Below the pieces are notes generated by a model. It saw only the letters and a list, made by a program, of their open reading frames with translations, was not told the origin of the DNA and did not search any database. A stretch of 64,000 nucleotides of DNA. It comes from Sandaracinaceae bacterium (GTDB lineage: Bacteria; Myxococcota_A; Polyangia; Polyangiales; Sandaracinaceae). Every line of letters begins with the position of its first letter. The first letter of the stretch is position 1. Location of the stretch: assembly GCA_019694315.1 (NCBI GenBank), contig JAIBCE010000001.1, positions 120,691-184,690 of the forward strand, given 5' to 3'. Positions 16,728 to 26,797 of the stretch are shown in pieces. Position numbers and translations under genes: made by a program.

Positions 16728-17458
16728 CGGTGTCGCTTCACGTCTCCGAGCGCCTCGTCGAAGAGTCGCGCGAGCGCAGGCGAATGCGCGTACCGCTCGC
16801 GACCGTCCTTCGCGAAGGCATCCGTCGTGCGCACGCGCGCCTCGTGGCCGAGTGCGAGCCCCGTGAAGCGGGCGAGCCGCTCGAGGGTGAGGGGCTCGCC
16901 GCGGAGCGCGCTCGAGCGAGCCATGGAGATCGCCGCGAGCATGTGCTCGGCGCGCTCGTCGCCGCGAGGTCGATCGAATGCCTCGACGTAGGCGAGGTGT
17001 CCGTCGGTCCGCACGATCGAGAGCTCGGCGGGCAGGTCGCGGACCTCTCCGAAGGCCGTTGCCCGCGCGCGTCGCCACGCAGCGAGCGCGTCCTCGACCT
17101 CCGTCGCTTCGATCGCGAGGCCCAGCGCGGCCGCGGCCTCGGCGCACACCTCCGTCGAGGGCGTGCACCAGCTCGCGAAGTGTCCAGAGACGACCTCCCG
17201 GACGACGCGCCGACTCGCCCGAGAATCGAGCCCGCGCCGCTCGATCCACCAGAAGAGCACCGCGGTCAGCGTGTCGTGCCAGGTCTCGGCCGCGCCCGTG
17301 AGGCCCGCGATCCACGGCGCGAGCGCCGCCGCGGCGCGCTCGGTGGCGCGCGAGACGTCGAGGCCCGCCACGTCGCGATCGAGTCGATCGAAGCTCGCCT
17401 CCGCCTCCTCGAGGAAGCTGCCCGGAAGTCGATCCGGGTTCGACTGAGTTCCAGGCAC
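16487..17458 (-). CDS. Fic-family adenylyltransferase-like protein
   Basis: A 323-residue Fic/DOC protein. The catalytic loop His-Pro-Phe-Glu-Asp-Gly-Asn-Gly-Arg at 262-270 is complete, with His262 as base and the Asn-Gly-Arg anion pocket; such enzymes transfer AMP, or sometimes phosphate, to hydroxyl groups of target proteins. The helical N-terminal 230 residues are poorly characterised. I do not see a clear S/TxxxE(G/N) inhibitory helix, and no small antitoxin gene is adjacent. The stop is followed within a few bases by the edge of an inserted segment, and the 3' third is duplicated at 12286-12529. The 5' side is divergent from the RCC1 gene. Confidence 0.85.
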   Translation of the reverse strand: MPGTQSNPDRLPGSFLEEAEASFDRLDRDVAGLDVSRATERAAAALAPWIAGLTGAAETWHDTLTAVLFWWIERRGLDSRASRRVVREVVSGHFASWCTPSTEVCAEAAAALGLAIEATEVEDALAAWRRARATAFGEVRDLPAELSIVRTDGHLAYVEAFDRPRGDERAEHMLAAISMARSSALRGEPLTLERLARFTGLALGHEARVRTTDAFAKDGRERYAHSPALARLFDEALGDVKRHRARPLVRAARVYLDVCFFHPFEDGNGRAARLALDHVLTSTGLALHAAGPVFALARGADDERGAWHLVALLALLVGERDAR

Positions 17459-17522
17459 TGGCGGGATGCGCAGTTGACGTTCGGAGCGCGAAACGAAGCT
17501 CGCTGCGAGTTACGCTCGCGCG

Positions 17523-19376
17523 ATGCACAGCGAGCGCACGTGGGTGGTCGTTGGCTTGCTCACCCTGTGGTGCGCATGCGCCCCTTCCGAGCGAACGCTC
17601 ACCCTGCGCATCCAGAGCGACGTCGAGCCCTACGAAGAAGGGCGCTCGGTCACGGTGGAGGTGTTCCGCGAGGCGCTCCCCTGCGGATCCCTCGAAGGTC
17701 GTCCTATCACCACCGCGAGCGCCAGCATCGATCCTGGCGATGGCGACGCGCTCCGCGGTGGCACGTTCACGGTCGACGATGTGCGGGAGCTCGCCGATGG
17801 GATCTACACCCTGCGGGCCACGCTGTTCCGACCGGCATCGAGCGGTCTGTCCCGTGGCGCCCCGCTGATCGAGCGATGCGTCGTCGTGACCGTGGCCGGT
17901 GATCGCGTGGTGAGGATCCCGCTGACGGCGAGCTGCCATGGCATCCAATGCCCCACAGACGGGGGAGATCCGGCGTTCGACCAGTGCCTGAACGGCCGAT
18001 GCGTGGACCCCCGCTGCAACGTCGACGACCCGAGCACGCGGCCCCACTGCTGCGATCCGTCCGTCGCCGACTGTGCGAGCTCTCCGTCGGTGTGCAGCAC
18101 GAGCGCGGACTGCACCTCGCACGCCAGCTGCGCCATGGAGACATCGTGCAGCGGGGGTGCCTGCGTCATCACCTCGGACACGTGCACACCCGAGCTCTAC
18201 TGCGACATCGCCGCAGGTCGATGCCTGCGTCGGTCGTTCACGGGCGATGCCGGAATCGATGCAGGCGCACCGCCCAACCTCGATGCCGCTCCATCCGACG
18301 ACGCCGTCGCAGATGCATGGCTGCTCGACGCTGGCCCGCGAGCGCCCGCGCTTGCAGACGACCTCGCGGCGGGAGCGCGACACGCGTGCGCGATTCGAGC
18401 CGGACGGGGGGATGTGGTGTGCTGGGGCGCAGACAACGAAGGGGAGCTCGGACGCGGCGTGCGACCTCCCGGTGCGGCGTGGGCCAACCTGGTGCCGGGA
18501 TTGACCGGTGTTCAACAGCTCGCGCTGGGCGACGAGCTCAGCTGTGCGCTACGGGCAGGCGAGGTCTGGTGTTGGGGGCGCCTGCCCGGCGCGCTCACCT
18601 CGACGTCGACACCCACCGTCGTGCCCGGCCTCACCGACATCGTGGAGATCACAGCGGGGGCAGCGCACGCATGCGCGCGCCATGGCGCCGGAACCGTGTC
18701 GTGCTGGGGATGGAACGCCGATGGCGCGCTCGGAGACGGGACCAACGACAACCACCTCGCGCCCGTCCCGGTGGTCGGGCTCACCGGCGTCACCGGGTTG
18801 GCGCGCGGACCGACGGCCAAACACACATGCGCGCTCGACGGCGACCGCTTGTGGTGTTGGGGAGACAACGAGCACGGGCAACTCGGCGACGGAACGACAC
18901 GCGACAGCTACCTGCCAACGGCGGTCGCGGGCCTGACGGGTGTTCGCGCCGCATCGGTCGGCTTCCAGCACACGTGTGCTGCCACCGACAGCGCGGTGTG
19001 GTGCTGGGGCAGCTCGGCGCGAGGAGAGACGGGCGCCGCACTCTCGGGACCCAACGTCGAGATGCCCCGCTCGCAAGAGGGCCTCGAGACCGGGATGAGT
19101 CTAGGGCTCGGCTCGTACGAGTCGTGTCTGCTGACGAGCGACGGTGGTGTGTCGTGCTGGGGCGAACGCTCACTGCTGGGTGTCACCATCTCGGAGCTTG
19201 GTCGAACGACGGCCGCGCCCGTGCCCATGCTCGCCGCCGTCGAACAGCTCGCCGTGGGCAGTGGTTGGGCATGCGCGCGAACCGCAACATCGATCTGGTG
19301 CTGGGGAGATCGGGTGGTCGCGGGCGCGCCGGACGCGAGCGGCATCACGCCCACGGAGATCGCGGGCTTCCCCTGA
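17523..19376 (+). CDS. RCC1-repeat exported protein, probable lipoprotein
   Basis: A 617-residue exported protein with a short signal peptide ending Leu-Trp-Cys-Ala-Cys, so lipidation is likely but not canonical. Residues 25-140 form a beta domain, 145-235 are Cys-rich, 240-275 an Asp-Ala linker. From about 280 there are six or seven RCC1-like blades, each with His/Ser-x-Cys-Ala followed by Val-x-Cys-Trp-Gly and ending in Gly-Leu-Thr-Gly-Val. RCC1 propellers bind proteins or other partners; the cysteine in every Cys-Trp-Gly suggests disulphides as in other secreted myxobacterial members. Partner unknown. Confidence 0.85.
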   Translation: MHSERTWVVVGLLTLWCACAPSERTLTLRIQSDVEPYEEGRSVTVEVFREALPCGSLEGRPITTASASIDPGDGDALRGGTFTVDDVRELADGIYTLRATLFRPASSGLSRGAPLIERCVVVTVAGDRVVRIPLTASCHGIQCPTDGGDPAFDQCLNGRCVDPRCNVDDPSTRPHCCDPSVADCASSPSVCSTSADCTSHASCAMETSCSGGACVITSDTCTPELYCDIAAGRCLRRSFTGDAGIDAGAPPNLDAAPSDDAVADAWLLDAGPRAPALADDLAAGARHACAIRAGRGDVVCWGADNEGELGRGVRPPGAAWANLVPGLTGVQQLALGDELSCALRAGEVWCWGRLPGALTSTSTPTVVPGLTDIVEITAGAAHACARHGAGTVSCWGWNADGALGDGTNDNHLAPVPVVGLTGVTGLARGPTAKHTCALDGDRLWCWGDNEHGQLGDGTTRDSYLPTAVAGLTGVRAASVGFQHTCAATDSAVWCWGSSARGETGAALSGPNVEMPRSQEGLETGMSLGLGSYESCLLTSDGGVSCWGERSLLGVTISELGRTTAAPVPMLAAVEQLAVGSGWACARTATSIWCWGDRVVAGAPDASGITPTEIAGFP

Positions 19377-19383
19377 GCCATTC

Positions 19384-19466
19384 CTTCCGAGAAGGACATC
19401 GGTCGGTCTCGAGAGGCTTCGCGCAGCGCGAAGATTCGGAAGCTTGGGCTGCGAGCCTCGCCCGCG
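19384..19466. repeat. Dispersed palindromic intergenic repeat, copy 2
   Basis: Positions 19421-19466 match the reverse complement of 4293-4337 with a few differences (shared core GCGCGAAGATTCGGAAG). The preceding CCTTCCGAGAAGG can pair with parts of the core. The copy lies in the 195-base gap between the RCC1 gene and the efflux operon. Confidence 0.65.
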
Positions 19467-19571
19467 CGGGGGACGCCCGCACTGAACGGCGCTTCAGCAA
19501 AACGATTCTTCACGGCCTCGCGACGAAAGGGACATCGCCGACCGGCCGTTTGGTGCACATAACTCGCGGCG

Positions 19572-20783
19572 ATGGACGAACGGCTCGACAAGCTCGGCAT
19601 CCCGGCGGTCTCGCCCTGGCGGAAGTGGGCTTGGCGGATCGGTCTCGCCGTGACGATCGTCGGCGGCCTCGTCGCCGCGGGGATCTACATGCGGAGCCGC
19701 GCGCCGAGCGGGCCGCGCTTCGCGACCACCGCCATCACACGCGGTGAGCTCGTGGCGACCGTGACCGCGACGGGCACGCTGCGGCCGCGCAACACGGTGG
19801 AGGTGGGCCCCGAGATCTCGGGCCGCGTGCGCGACGTGAACGTGGACGCCAACGATCACGTGACCGCGGGCCAGGTGCTCGCGGAGATCGACACCACGCA
19901 GATCGACGCGCAGGTGCAGACGGCGCGGGCGAACCTCGCGAGCTCGAGCGCGGGCATCCGCGTGGCGCGCGCCGCGCTCGACGATCTCCGCACCACGCTC
20001 CGCCGCACCGAGCAGCTCCACGAGCGACAGCTCGCCTCGGACGCGGAGCTCGATCAGGCGCGAGGCGCCGTGGCGCGGGCGGAGGCCGAGGTGAGCGCGG
20101 CGGGCGCGCGGGCGGGGGTGGCGAGGGCCGAGCTCGATCGGATCTCGAACGATCTCGGACGCGCGCGCGTCGTGTCGCCGATCGACGGCATCGTGCTCGC
20201 GCGCAACGTGGAGCCCGGTCAGAGCGTGGCCGCGACGCTGAGCTCGCCGGTCTTCTTCCTCATCGCCGAGGATCTGCGGGAGCTCGAGCTCGAGGTGACG
20301 ATCGACGAGGCCGACATCGGCTCGGTCCGCGAGGGCATGGAGGCCACGTTCCGCGTGGATGCCCACCAGGATCGGGAATTCCGCGCGATCATCCGACGCA
20401 TCCACTTCGCGTCGCGCACCGTGCTCAACGTGGTGACGTACCCGGCGGAGCTCTCGGTGGACAACGCCGAAGGGCTCCTTCGCCCGGGCATGACGGCGAC
20501 CGCGACGATCGTCACCGAGCGGCGCGCCGATCAGGTGCTCGTGCCCAACGCGGCGCTCCGCTTCGTGCCACCGATCGAGCAGCGCTTCGGCGGGCCGCGG
20601 CGCGTGACGCCCACGGGCCCCACGGTGTGGGTGCTGCGCAATGGTCAGGCCGAGCCGCTCGCGGTGGAGACGCGCGGCACCGACGGTCGCAACACCTCGG
20701 TGACCGGTGAGGGCGTGAGCGAGGGCGTGGAGGTGATCACGGGCCTGGCGCGCGAGGACCAGAGCGCCCCGCAGGCGCGGTGA
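19572..20783 (+). CDS. Efflux periplasmic adaptor (MacA/HlyD type)
   Basis: A 403-residue membrane-fusion protein. A membrane anchor at about 17-37 is followed by the barrel-sandwich lipoyl half (Gly-Thr-Leu-Arg-Pro-Arg-Asn-Thr-Val-Glu-Val-Gly-Pro-Glu-Ile-Ser-Gly), a coiled-coil hairpin (about 105-190) and the second lipoyl half with Ser-Pro-Ile-Asp-Gly-Ile-Val-Leu. The beta-barrel and membrane-proximal domains fill the rest. It should link the inner-membrane ABC transporter to the outer-membrane channel encoded downstream. It is first of four tightly packed genes; the ATPase gene starts four bases after its stop. Substrate of the system is unknown; macrolides, peptides or lipids are typical for the family. 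Confidence 0.9.
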   Translation: MDERLDKLGIPAVSPWRKWAWRIGLAVTIVGGLVAAGIYMRSRAPSGPRFATTAITRGELVATVTATGTLRPRNTVEVGPEISGRVRDVNVDANDHVTAGQVLAEIDTTQIDAQVQTARANLASSSAGIRVARAALDDLRTTLRRTEQLHERQLASDAELDQARGAVARAEAEVSAAGARAGVARAELDRISNDLGRARVVSPIDGIVLARNVEPGQSVAATLSSPVFFLIAEDLRELELEVTIDEADIGSVREGMEATFRVDAHQDREFRAIIRRIHFASRTVLNVVTYPAELSVDNAEGLLRPGMTATATIVTERRADQVLVPNAALRFVPPIEQRFGGPRRVTPTGPTVWVLRNGQAEPLAVETRGTDGRNTSVTGEGVSEGVEVITGLAREDQSAPQAR

Positions 20784-20787
20784 CGCG

Positions 20788-21515
<728 letters not shown>

Positions 21516-21519
<4 letters not shown>

Positions 21520-22721
21520 TCACCACCACGTTCCTCATGGCGATCACGGCGATCCGCAGGAACGCGATGCGCTCGTTCCTCACGACGCTCGGCGTGATCA
21601 TCGGCGTGGCCTCGGTGATCGCCATGGTCACGCTCGGGCGCGGCGCGACGGCGAGCGTGACCAACGACATCTCCTCGCTCGGCAACAACATGCTGATCAT
21701 CGTGCCGGGCGCCGATCGGCGCTTCGGCTCGAGCTCGAGCGCGCAGCCGTTCACGCAGAACGACGTGCGCGCGATCCGCGAAGAGGTGCCCGCCGTCGCG
21801 CTGGTGGCGCCGACCTCGGGCGGTGCGGCCCGCATCGTGTACGGCAACCAGAACTGGTCGACCGGCGTGACGGGCGCGGACAACTCCTACCTGCGGGTGC
21901 GCAACTGGGTGGTGGAGCTCGGGCGCGAGTTCACCGACGGAGAGCTCCGCACGGGCGAGGCGGTCTGCATCCTGGGCGAGACGCCGCGCCGCGAGCTCTT
22001 CGGCGCAGGCGACCCGATCGGCGAGCAGATCCGCGTGGGCACCGTGAGCTGCGAGGTGATCGGCGTGCTCGAGAGCAAGGGCACCTCGACCTTCGGCGAA
22101 GACCAGGACGACTTCATCCTCATGCCGCTCGTGACCTTCCAGCGGCGGATCTCGGGCAACGACAACATCGGCGCGATCCTCGTGTCGGCCACCGAGGGTG
22201 TGCCGACGCGCGACGCGCAGCTCGATCTGATCGCCCTGCTCCGACAGCGACGACGCATCCACGTGGGCGACGAAGACGACTTCGTCGTGCGCGACATGCA
22301 GGAGATCGGACAGGTCGTCTCCACCGTGACGGGCGTGCTCACGACGTTGCTCGGCGCGATCGCGGCGGTGAGCCTCCTCGTGGGCGGCATCGGCATCATG
22401 AACATCATGCTCGTCGCGGTGACCGAGCGAACGCGCGAGATCGGCATCCGCATGGCGATCGGCGCGCGGGCAGGAGACGTGCTCCTGCAGTTCCTCGTCG
22501 AGGCGATCACGCTCTCGGTGCTCGGTGGCGTGATGGGCATCGCGCTCGGCCTCCTCGGCAGCTACGGGGCCGCGACGGCCTTCGATCTGCCGTGGGTGCC
22601 CGGCCTCGACGTCATCGTCGGCTCGTTCGTGTTCTCCGCGTTCGTCGGCGTGTTCTTCGGCTACTACCCCGCCCACAAGGCGGCGCAGCTCAACCCGATC
22701 GAGGCGCTCCGCTATGAGTGA
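21516..22721 (+). CDS. MacB-type ABC permease (FtsX family)
   Basis: A 401-residue permease: one membrane helix near the N-terminus (about 20-42), a large periplasmic domain of the MacB_PCD type, then three helices in the FtsX domain (about 270-395) with the typical Gly-Ile-Gly-Ile-Met-Asn-Ile-Met-Leu-Val and Thr-Glu-Arg-Thr-Arg-Glu-Ile-Gly-Ile-Arg stretch. It acts as a mechanotransmission dimer driven by the ATPase. GTG start overlaps the ATPase stop; its own stop overlaps the ATG of the channel gene by eight bases. Confidence 0.93.
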
Positions 22722-24405
22722 ACGTCGACTTGGATGGCGCGCGTTCGTGGGTTCGCTCGGCTCGGTCGCCGTCGCGCTCGCGCTCACGAGCGTGCTCGGC
22801 GGTGCCCGCGCGAGCGCGCAGCAGGGCTCGAGCGATGGTGACACGGACATCGGGGCGAGCCCGGCTGCGCCGCAGGTGCGCGAGGATCGGGGGGTTGGTG
22901 GGGGGCTCGGCCCCCCGCCCGCGCGGCCAGAGGCCGCAGAGAGAGAGATGGCCTCGATGCCGTCGAGCGACGGTGCCGCTGCGGCATCCTCGCTCGACGG
23001 TGTCGAGGCCATCGAGCGAGCGTTGGCCGCGCATCCCGGCTACCGCGCCACCGCGATCGAGGTGCGGCGAGCGCGCGATCACTACGTGGCCGAGACGTGG
23101 CGCTGGGTACCGGTGGTGCACCTCGAGGGCGGCTTCAACGTGGGCAACACGCCGTCGCTCCAGGCCAACCAGAGCGTCGCGTTCCCATACAACGAGCAGT
23201 TCCAGCTCGTCGCCGAGATCCAGCAGCCCATCGACACCGGCACGATGGTCGCGCTGCGGGCCACGGGCTCGCGCCGCTTCCAGCGCTCGGTCTTCTCGTT
23301 CATGGCGGGCATGGCGCCCGTCACGTTCAACCTCGGGCCCGGCTACGGCTTCGATCTCACGCTCACCGCGACGCAGTCGTTCCTGCGTGGCTTCGGCTCC
23401 GACGTGGGACGCGCCGAGCAACGCAACGCAGAGGCCGCGCTCGCGGCGGCGGAGGCGACGCGCGATCGACGCGCGACGGAGCTCGTGCGCGACACGCTGC
23501 AGGCCTACGCGGAGCTCTGGTACGCGGAGCAATCGGTGGTGATCAACGCCTCGGCCCGCGACCTCGCGCAGCGACAGGTCGACGAGGCGCAGGCGCGGCT
23601 CGAGGTGGGCGTGCTCTCGCCCGCCGACACGCTCGCGTTCGCGACGCGCGTGGCCTCGCTCGAGGAGGTGCTGGCGCTCTCGGAGGCCGATCGTCGGAGC
23701 AAGGCGACGCTCCTCGCCACGCTGCTCGGCATGCCGCTCGGGAGCGAGATCCACGCGAGCAGCGACCCGCCCGCGCTGCCCTTCTCCGTGAGCGACGCGG
23801 AGGCGGTGCACCTCGCGGTGGAGGGCTCGCCACAGCTCGAGGAGCTGCGCGCGCAGGTGGAGATCACGAGGCGCGCCGCGCGCGTCGCGGCCGAGCCGCT
23901 TCGTCCGCGCCTCGATGCGCAAGCGCAGGTGGGCCTGCATGGCCTCGGCTACGACGACGCGGCGACGCCCTTCGCGCAGGTCGCGTCGTTCGCCGCGTTC
24001 ACGGCGATGGTGAGCCTGGTCTACGAGACGCCCGTCGAGGACGCGCGGCTGCACGCCGAAGAGGAGCGCGCGCGCCTCGCGGTGGACGTGGCCGAGGAGC
24101 GCGTGGCCGAGGCGCAGGCAACGATCGAGCAGCAGGTCATGGCGCTGCTCCAGCAGCGCGGCGCGGCGCGGCGGCGCATCGAGCTCGCGAGCGCGACGAT
24201 CGACCTCGCCGAGCGCAGCGTGGAGGCCGAGCGCGGCCGCCTCGAGGTGGGCACGCGCACGCCCACGGCGCTCCTCGCGGCCGAGGAAGAGCTGCGCAAC
24301 GCAGCGCTCCGGCTGCGGCGCGCACGCGTGGATCTCTACGCGACCGAGACCGCGCTCCTCGCGTTCGTCGGTCACATGCTCGATGGCGTCGATCTGCCGG
24401 AGTGA
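22714..24405 (+). CDS. TolC-family outer-membrane efflux channel
   Basis: A 563-residue exported protein with signal peptide (Ala-Arg-Ala-Ser-Ala-Gln) and a variable Ser/Pro/Ala-rich segment to about residue 90. Two OEP repeats follow, with long coiled-coil helices (about 225-300 and 430-530) and barrel strands. It should form the trimeric channel-tunnel that completes the tripartite pump with the three upstream gene products. The N-terminal extension is longer than in E. coli TolC, and its base composition suggests a low-complexity linker. It is the last gene of the operon; the next gene starts 28 bases later and may read through. Confidence 0.88.
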   Translation: MSERRLGWRAFVGSLGSVAVALALTSVLGGARASAQQGSSDGDTDIGASPAAPQVREDRGVGGGLGPPPARPEAAEREMASMPSSDGAAAASSLDGVEAIERALAAHPGYRATAIEVRRARDHYVAETWRWVPVVHLEGGFNVGNTPSLQANQSVAFPYNEQFQLVAEIQQPIDTGTMVALRATGSRRFQRSVFSFMAGMAPVTFNLGPGYGFDLTLTATQSFLRGFGSDVGRAEQRNAEAALAAAEATRDRRATELVRDTLQAYAELWYAEQSVVINASARDLAQRQVDEAQARLEVGVLSPADTLAFATRVASLEEVLALSEADRRSKATLLATLLGMPLGSEIHASSDPPALPFSVSDAEAVHLAVEGSPQLEELRAQVEITRRAARVAAEPLRPRLDAQAQVGLHGLGYDDAATPFAQVASFAAFTAMVSLVYETPVEDARLHAEEERARLAVDVAEERVAEAQATIEQQVMALLQQRGAARRRIELASATIDLAERSVEAERGRLEVGTRTPTALLAAEEELRNAALRLRRARVDLYATETALLAFVGHMLDGVDLPE

Positions 24406-24432
24406 CGCGCTACGACGCGCTACGATCGCGCG

Positions 24433-25308
24433 ATGCCCAGCGAGGAGATCCTCCTGCCCAGCCGCGCGAGAGCGCGCGAGCGAGGGCTCGTCGCAGAGCG
24501 GCGCGGCTGGCTGGGCACGACCGATCTGCTGACGAAGGAGCCCGATCGCGAGGAGCTCGCCCTGGCCTTCGTGGTGCGCGGGCTCATCCAGACGCGGAGC
24601 TTCGCGGATCGCGAGGAAGAGCTCGGCACGGGGCTCGTCCAGCGCCTCGCGGCCGCCGCGTCGTCGGTGCCGTATCGGCGCTTCCAGCCGGCGAGCTGGC
24701 AGTGCGTGGTGGCGATCCTCGAGCCCAGCCCCCGCGTGTGTGACGCGTGCCCGTTCAAGCCGGGGCAGCAGGGCTGCACCGGCTGCGGGGGCACGGGGAA
24801 GATCCCGACCGGAAGTGGCAACGACGTGACGACGTGCCGCGGCTGCACGGGCAGCGGCTTCGTCAAGTGCGAGCGCTGTGACGGAGATCGCCGCATCCAG
24901 CGCGTCACCGTCCGGACGTACGAGGATCACGTCGCCGAGCTCGAGCATGTCTTCGTGCCCCTCGTGCCGCCCGCCCTGCACGACCGCCTGAGCGCGCGCC
25001 TCCTCGGCTTCGACGAGCTGCCGACCCTGCTCGCCGTCGATCTCGATCGACCGACCACGGTGCCTCTGGGCTCGTACCGGACCGGCAACTCGGTGAGCCC
25101 TCCCCGCTTCCACGGGATCGAGGCGGCCGCGCCCTTCGTCGAGGCCAAGGCGACCCTCGCGCGGCTCTCCTCGAACGGGACGCTCATGGAGCGCGCGGTG
25201 CAGGCGCACGCCGTGCCGCTCCTCACCGCGTGGTACGGCCAGACGTGCGTCGCGATCGCGAGCTACGGCGAGAGCCTCGAGGCCTTCGTCGCCGAGGGCG
25301 AAGACTGA
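24433..25308 (+). CDS. DnaJ-type zinc-finger protein without J domain
   Basis: A 291-residue cytosolic protein with four CxxC pairs: Cys103/106, 115/118, 135/138 and 146/149. They are arranged as in the central cysteine-rich region of DnaJ, with Cys-Thr-Gly-Cys-Gly-Gly-Thr-Gly and Cys-Arg-Gly-Cys-Thr-Gly-Ser-Gly. Two zinc sites are expected. There is no J domain (no His-Pro-Asp). The flanking parts, 1-95 and 160-291, match nothing I know. It lies 28 bases after the TolC gene in the same direction, so co-transcription with the pump is possible. A role as a redox or client-binding chaperone is inference. Confidence 0.75.
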   Translation: MPSEEILLPSRARARERGLVAERRGWLGTTDLLTKEPDREELALAFVVRGLIQTRSFADREEELGTGLVQRLAAAASSVPYRRFQPASWQCVVAILEPSPRVCDACPFKPGQQGCTGCGGTGKIPTGSGNDVTTCRGCTGSGFVKCERCDGDRRIQRVTVRTYEDHVAELEHVFVPLVPPALHDRLSARLLGFDELPTLLAVDLDRPTTVPLGSYRTGNSVSPPRFHGIEAAAPFVEAKATLARLSSNGTLMERAVQAHAVPLLTAWYGQTCVAIASYGESLEAFVAEGED

Positions 25309-25320
25309 TCAGGTTGCCAT

Positions 25321-25430
25321 GAGGGGCTGTCGCCAGCCCCTCCCCCCGTCGGAGTGAATCCGCCGGGGCCCCCCTCCCGCGACGCTTCGGTCGCTTCGCT
25401 CCCTGCGCGCGGGGCCCCAGCCCCGCTTGC
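25321..25430 (+). repeat. Structured intergenic repeat type 1, copy 1
   Basis: Begins 12 bases after a plus-strand stop with a hairpin of arms GAGGGGCT/AGCCCCTC, then a C-run. The core at 25365-25430 starts GGGGCCCCC, has a small central stem (GCGAC/GTCGC), and ends CGCGGGGCCCCAGCCCC then GCTTGC. The same layout recurs at 43553-43648 with different bases in both stems but pairing kept. It lies between convergent genes and could end transcription from both sides. Confidence 0.65.
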
Positions 25431-25449
25431 CTCCGGCTTCGGATTCTTC

Positions 25450-26049
25450 CTAGAAGGGATCGTCCCAGCGCGCGAAGACGAGCCCGCGCCCATCGATCAG
25501 CTCGTCGTCGGTGCGCGTGACGCACTCGGCCTCGTACGCGATGGGCTCGTGTCCCCCGAGCGCGAAGACGTGCTCGCGACCCCCGCAGTTGGAGCTCGCG
25601 TAGACGAGCCAGCGCGCACCCTCCTGCACCACGAGAGCGAGGAGCTCGTCGTCGAAGCCCAGGCCGTAGCTCTGCGTGAAGAGCTCCCTCCAGCCCGCGT
25701 GCTCGAGGCGCTCGAGCACCCGCGAGGCCGCGCGTGCGCGGTCGCTCGCGCGAGCCAGCTCCCCGCGGTGCTCGCTCTCCGACACGCAGTAGGCGTCGCG
25801 CTCGACGACCTCGCTCCCCACGCGCACGAGCGCCCAGTCGTACCAGGCCACGTCGTTGAAGCGGTTGGGGGAGCTCGCCACCGCCACCAGAGGCGCGGCG
25901 AGGGCCGCGAGCTCGTCGACGGCGGCGAGCACGAGCGCCGCGAAGTGCGCGTGCGCGAGGGCGTCCCGCACACGTGGCGGATCGGGGTGTCGTCGGCGCG
26001 GATCGCTGGCGTCGGGCTCGAAGGCTCGTGTCTCGTTCTCGTCGGTCAT
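25450..26049 (-). CDS. Unknown protein, second gene of a DUF6915-like pair
   Basis: A 199-residue cytosolic protein, mainly helical in the first half and strand-rich in the second (Ala-Arg-Trp-Leu-Val-Tyr-Ala-Ser-Ser-Asn-Cys-Gly-Gly). No family recognised. The ATG overlaps the stop of the upstream gene by four bases (ATGA), so the two are translationally coupled and probably work together. The N-terminal Pro/Asp/Arg-rich region is likely disordered. Confidence 0.6.
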   Translation of the reverse strand: MTDENETRAFEPDASDPRRRHPDPPRVRDALAHAHFAALVLAAVDELAALAAPLVAVASSPNRFNDVAWYDWALVRVGSEVVERDAYCVSESEHRGELARASDRARAASRVLERLEHAGWRELFTQSYGLGFDDELLALVVQEGARWLVYASSNCGGREHVFALGGHEPIAYEAECVTRTDDELIDGRGLVFARWDDPF

Positions 26050-26711
26050 GGCTCCACCTCCACGTGGACGCGGGGTCGGGCGAGGCGCGTGCCCTCGCGG
26101 GGATCGATCGCCTCACCCAGCTCGCGGAGCGAGGGGATGCGACGATGAAGGCGATGCACGATCGCCTCGGCGCAGTACGCGGGATCGAAGATCACCTCGT
26201 CGCCGTGCGCGCCCCGCACACGACGAGGGCCGCCGAGCACGTGCCGCGTGAGCGCGATGCCGGCCTCGTTCGCGAGGAGGGCGTGCGCCGCGTCGGGGTG
26301 CTCGGGTGCATGGGCGCGCGGCGAGAGGAGGAACGCGAGCACCTCGCGCGGCGCCTCGTGATCGGAGAGGCGCGCACGCCGACGCTCGTCCTCGAGGATC
26401 GCGTCGAGATCACGCGCGCGTCGACGGGGCAGGCGCGAGACGTCGATGGACGTCAGCCACTGCGCGAGGGTCCTCGCCTCACCGAGGTCCTGGTGCACGT
26501 GAGCCCGCACGATCGCGGCCGCGTCGTGCCGATCCGGGAACGCACGCGCCACGAGCTCGGCACCGAGATCGACGTGGTGGAGAACGACGCGGTGACGAAG
26601 ATCGGCCCACGCGCCCTTGCTCGCGTCCACGAGCTCGTGGATCGCCAGATCGCTCTCCCATGCGCGGCCCTCTCGGCGCGCGCTCGCCATGGCATGTTGG
26701 TACGGACGCAC
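26046..26711 (-). CDS. DUF6915-like protein
   Basis: About 221 residues. The N-terminal half follows the DUF6915 pattern as I remember it: an opening Pro-Tyr-Gln-His-Ala with Ser-Ala-Arg-Arg, an acidic helix His-Glu-Leu-Val-Asp-Ala-Ser-Lys, then Arg-His-Arg-Val-Val-Leu-His-His, and His-Val-His-Gln-Asp-Leu-Gly followed by a Trp-Leu. The His pairs suggest a metal site. A GTG at 26711 was chosen because the more upstream ATG would collide with the divergent nagZ start. A C-terminal extension from about 110 is unmatched. Function is unknown. Confidence 0.6.
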   Translation of the reverse strand: MRPYQHAMASARREGRAWESDLAIHELVDASKGAWADLRHRVVLHHVDLGAELVARAFPDRHDAAAIVRAHVHQDLGEARTLAQWLTSIDVSRLPRRRARDLDAILEDERRRARLSDHEAPREVLAFLLSPRAHAPEHPDAAHALLANEAGIALTRHVLGGPRRVRGAHGDEVIFDPAYCAEAIVHRLHRRIPSLRELGEAIDPREGTRLARPRVHVEVEP

Positions 26712-26797
26712 GGCGCGAGCGACGCGCTCGGCCGGTGGGGCTGACGCGAAGAGACGCGAAGTTGCCGCGGCAGGGCCAGTGCACGTATCCGTCACCC

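Noticed and set aside
16487..17458. Fic/antitoxin module
   Set aside because: No small adjacent gene of antitoxin type is visible, and I cannot see a convincing inhibitory helix motif within the protein.
26306..26797. N-terminal extension of nagZ
   Set aside because: Arg-rich and antisense to the DUF6915-like gene; NagZ fold starts at the ATG at 26798.
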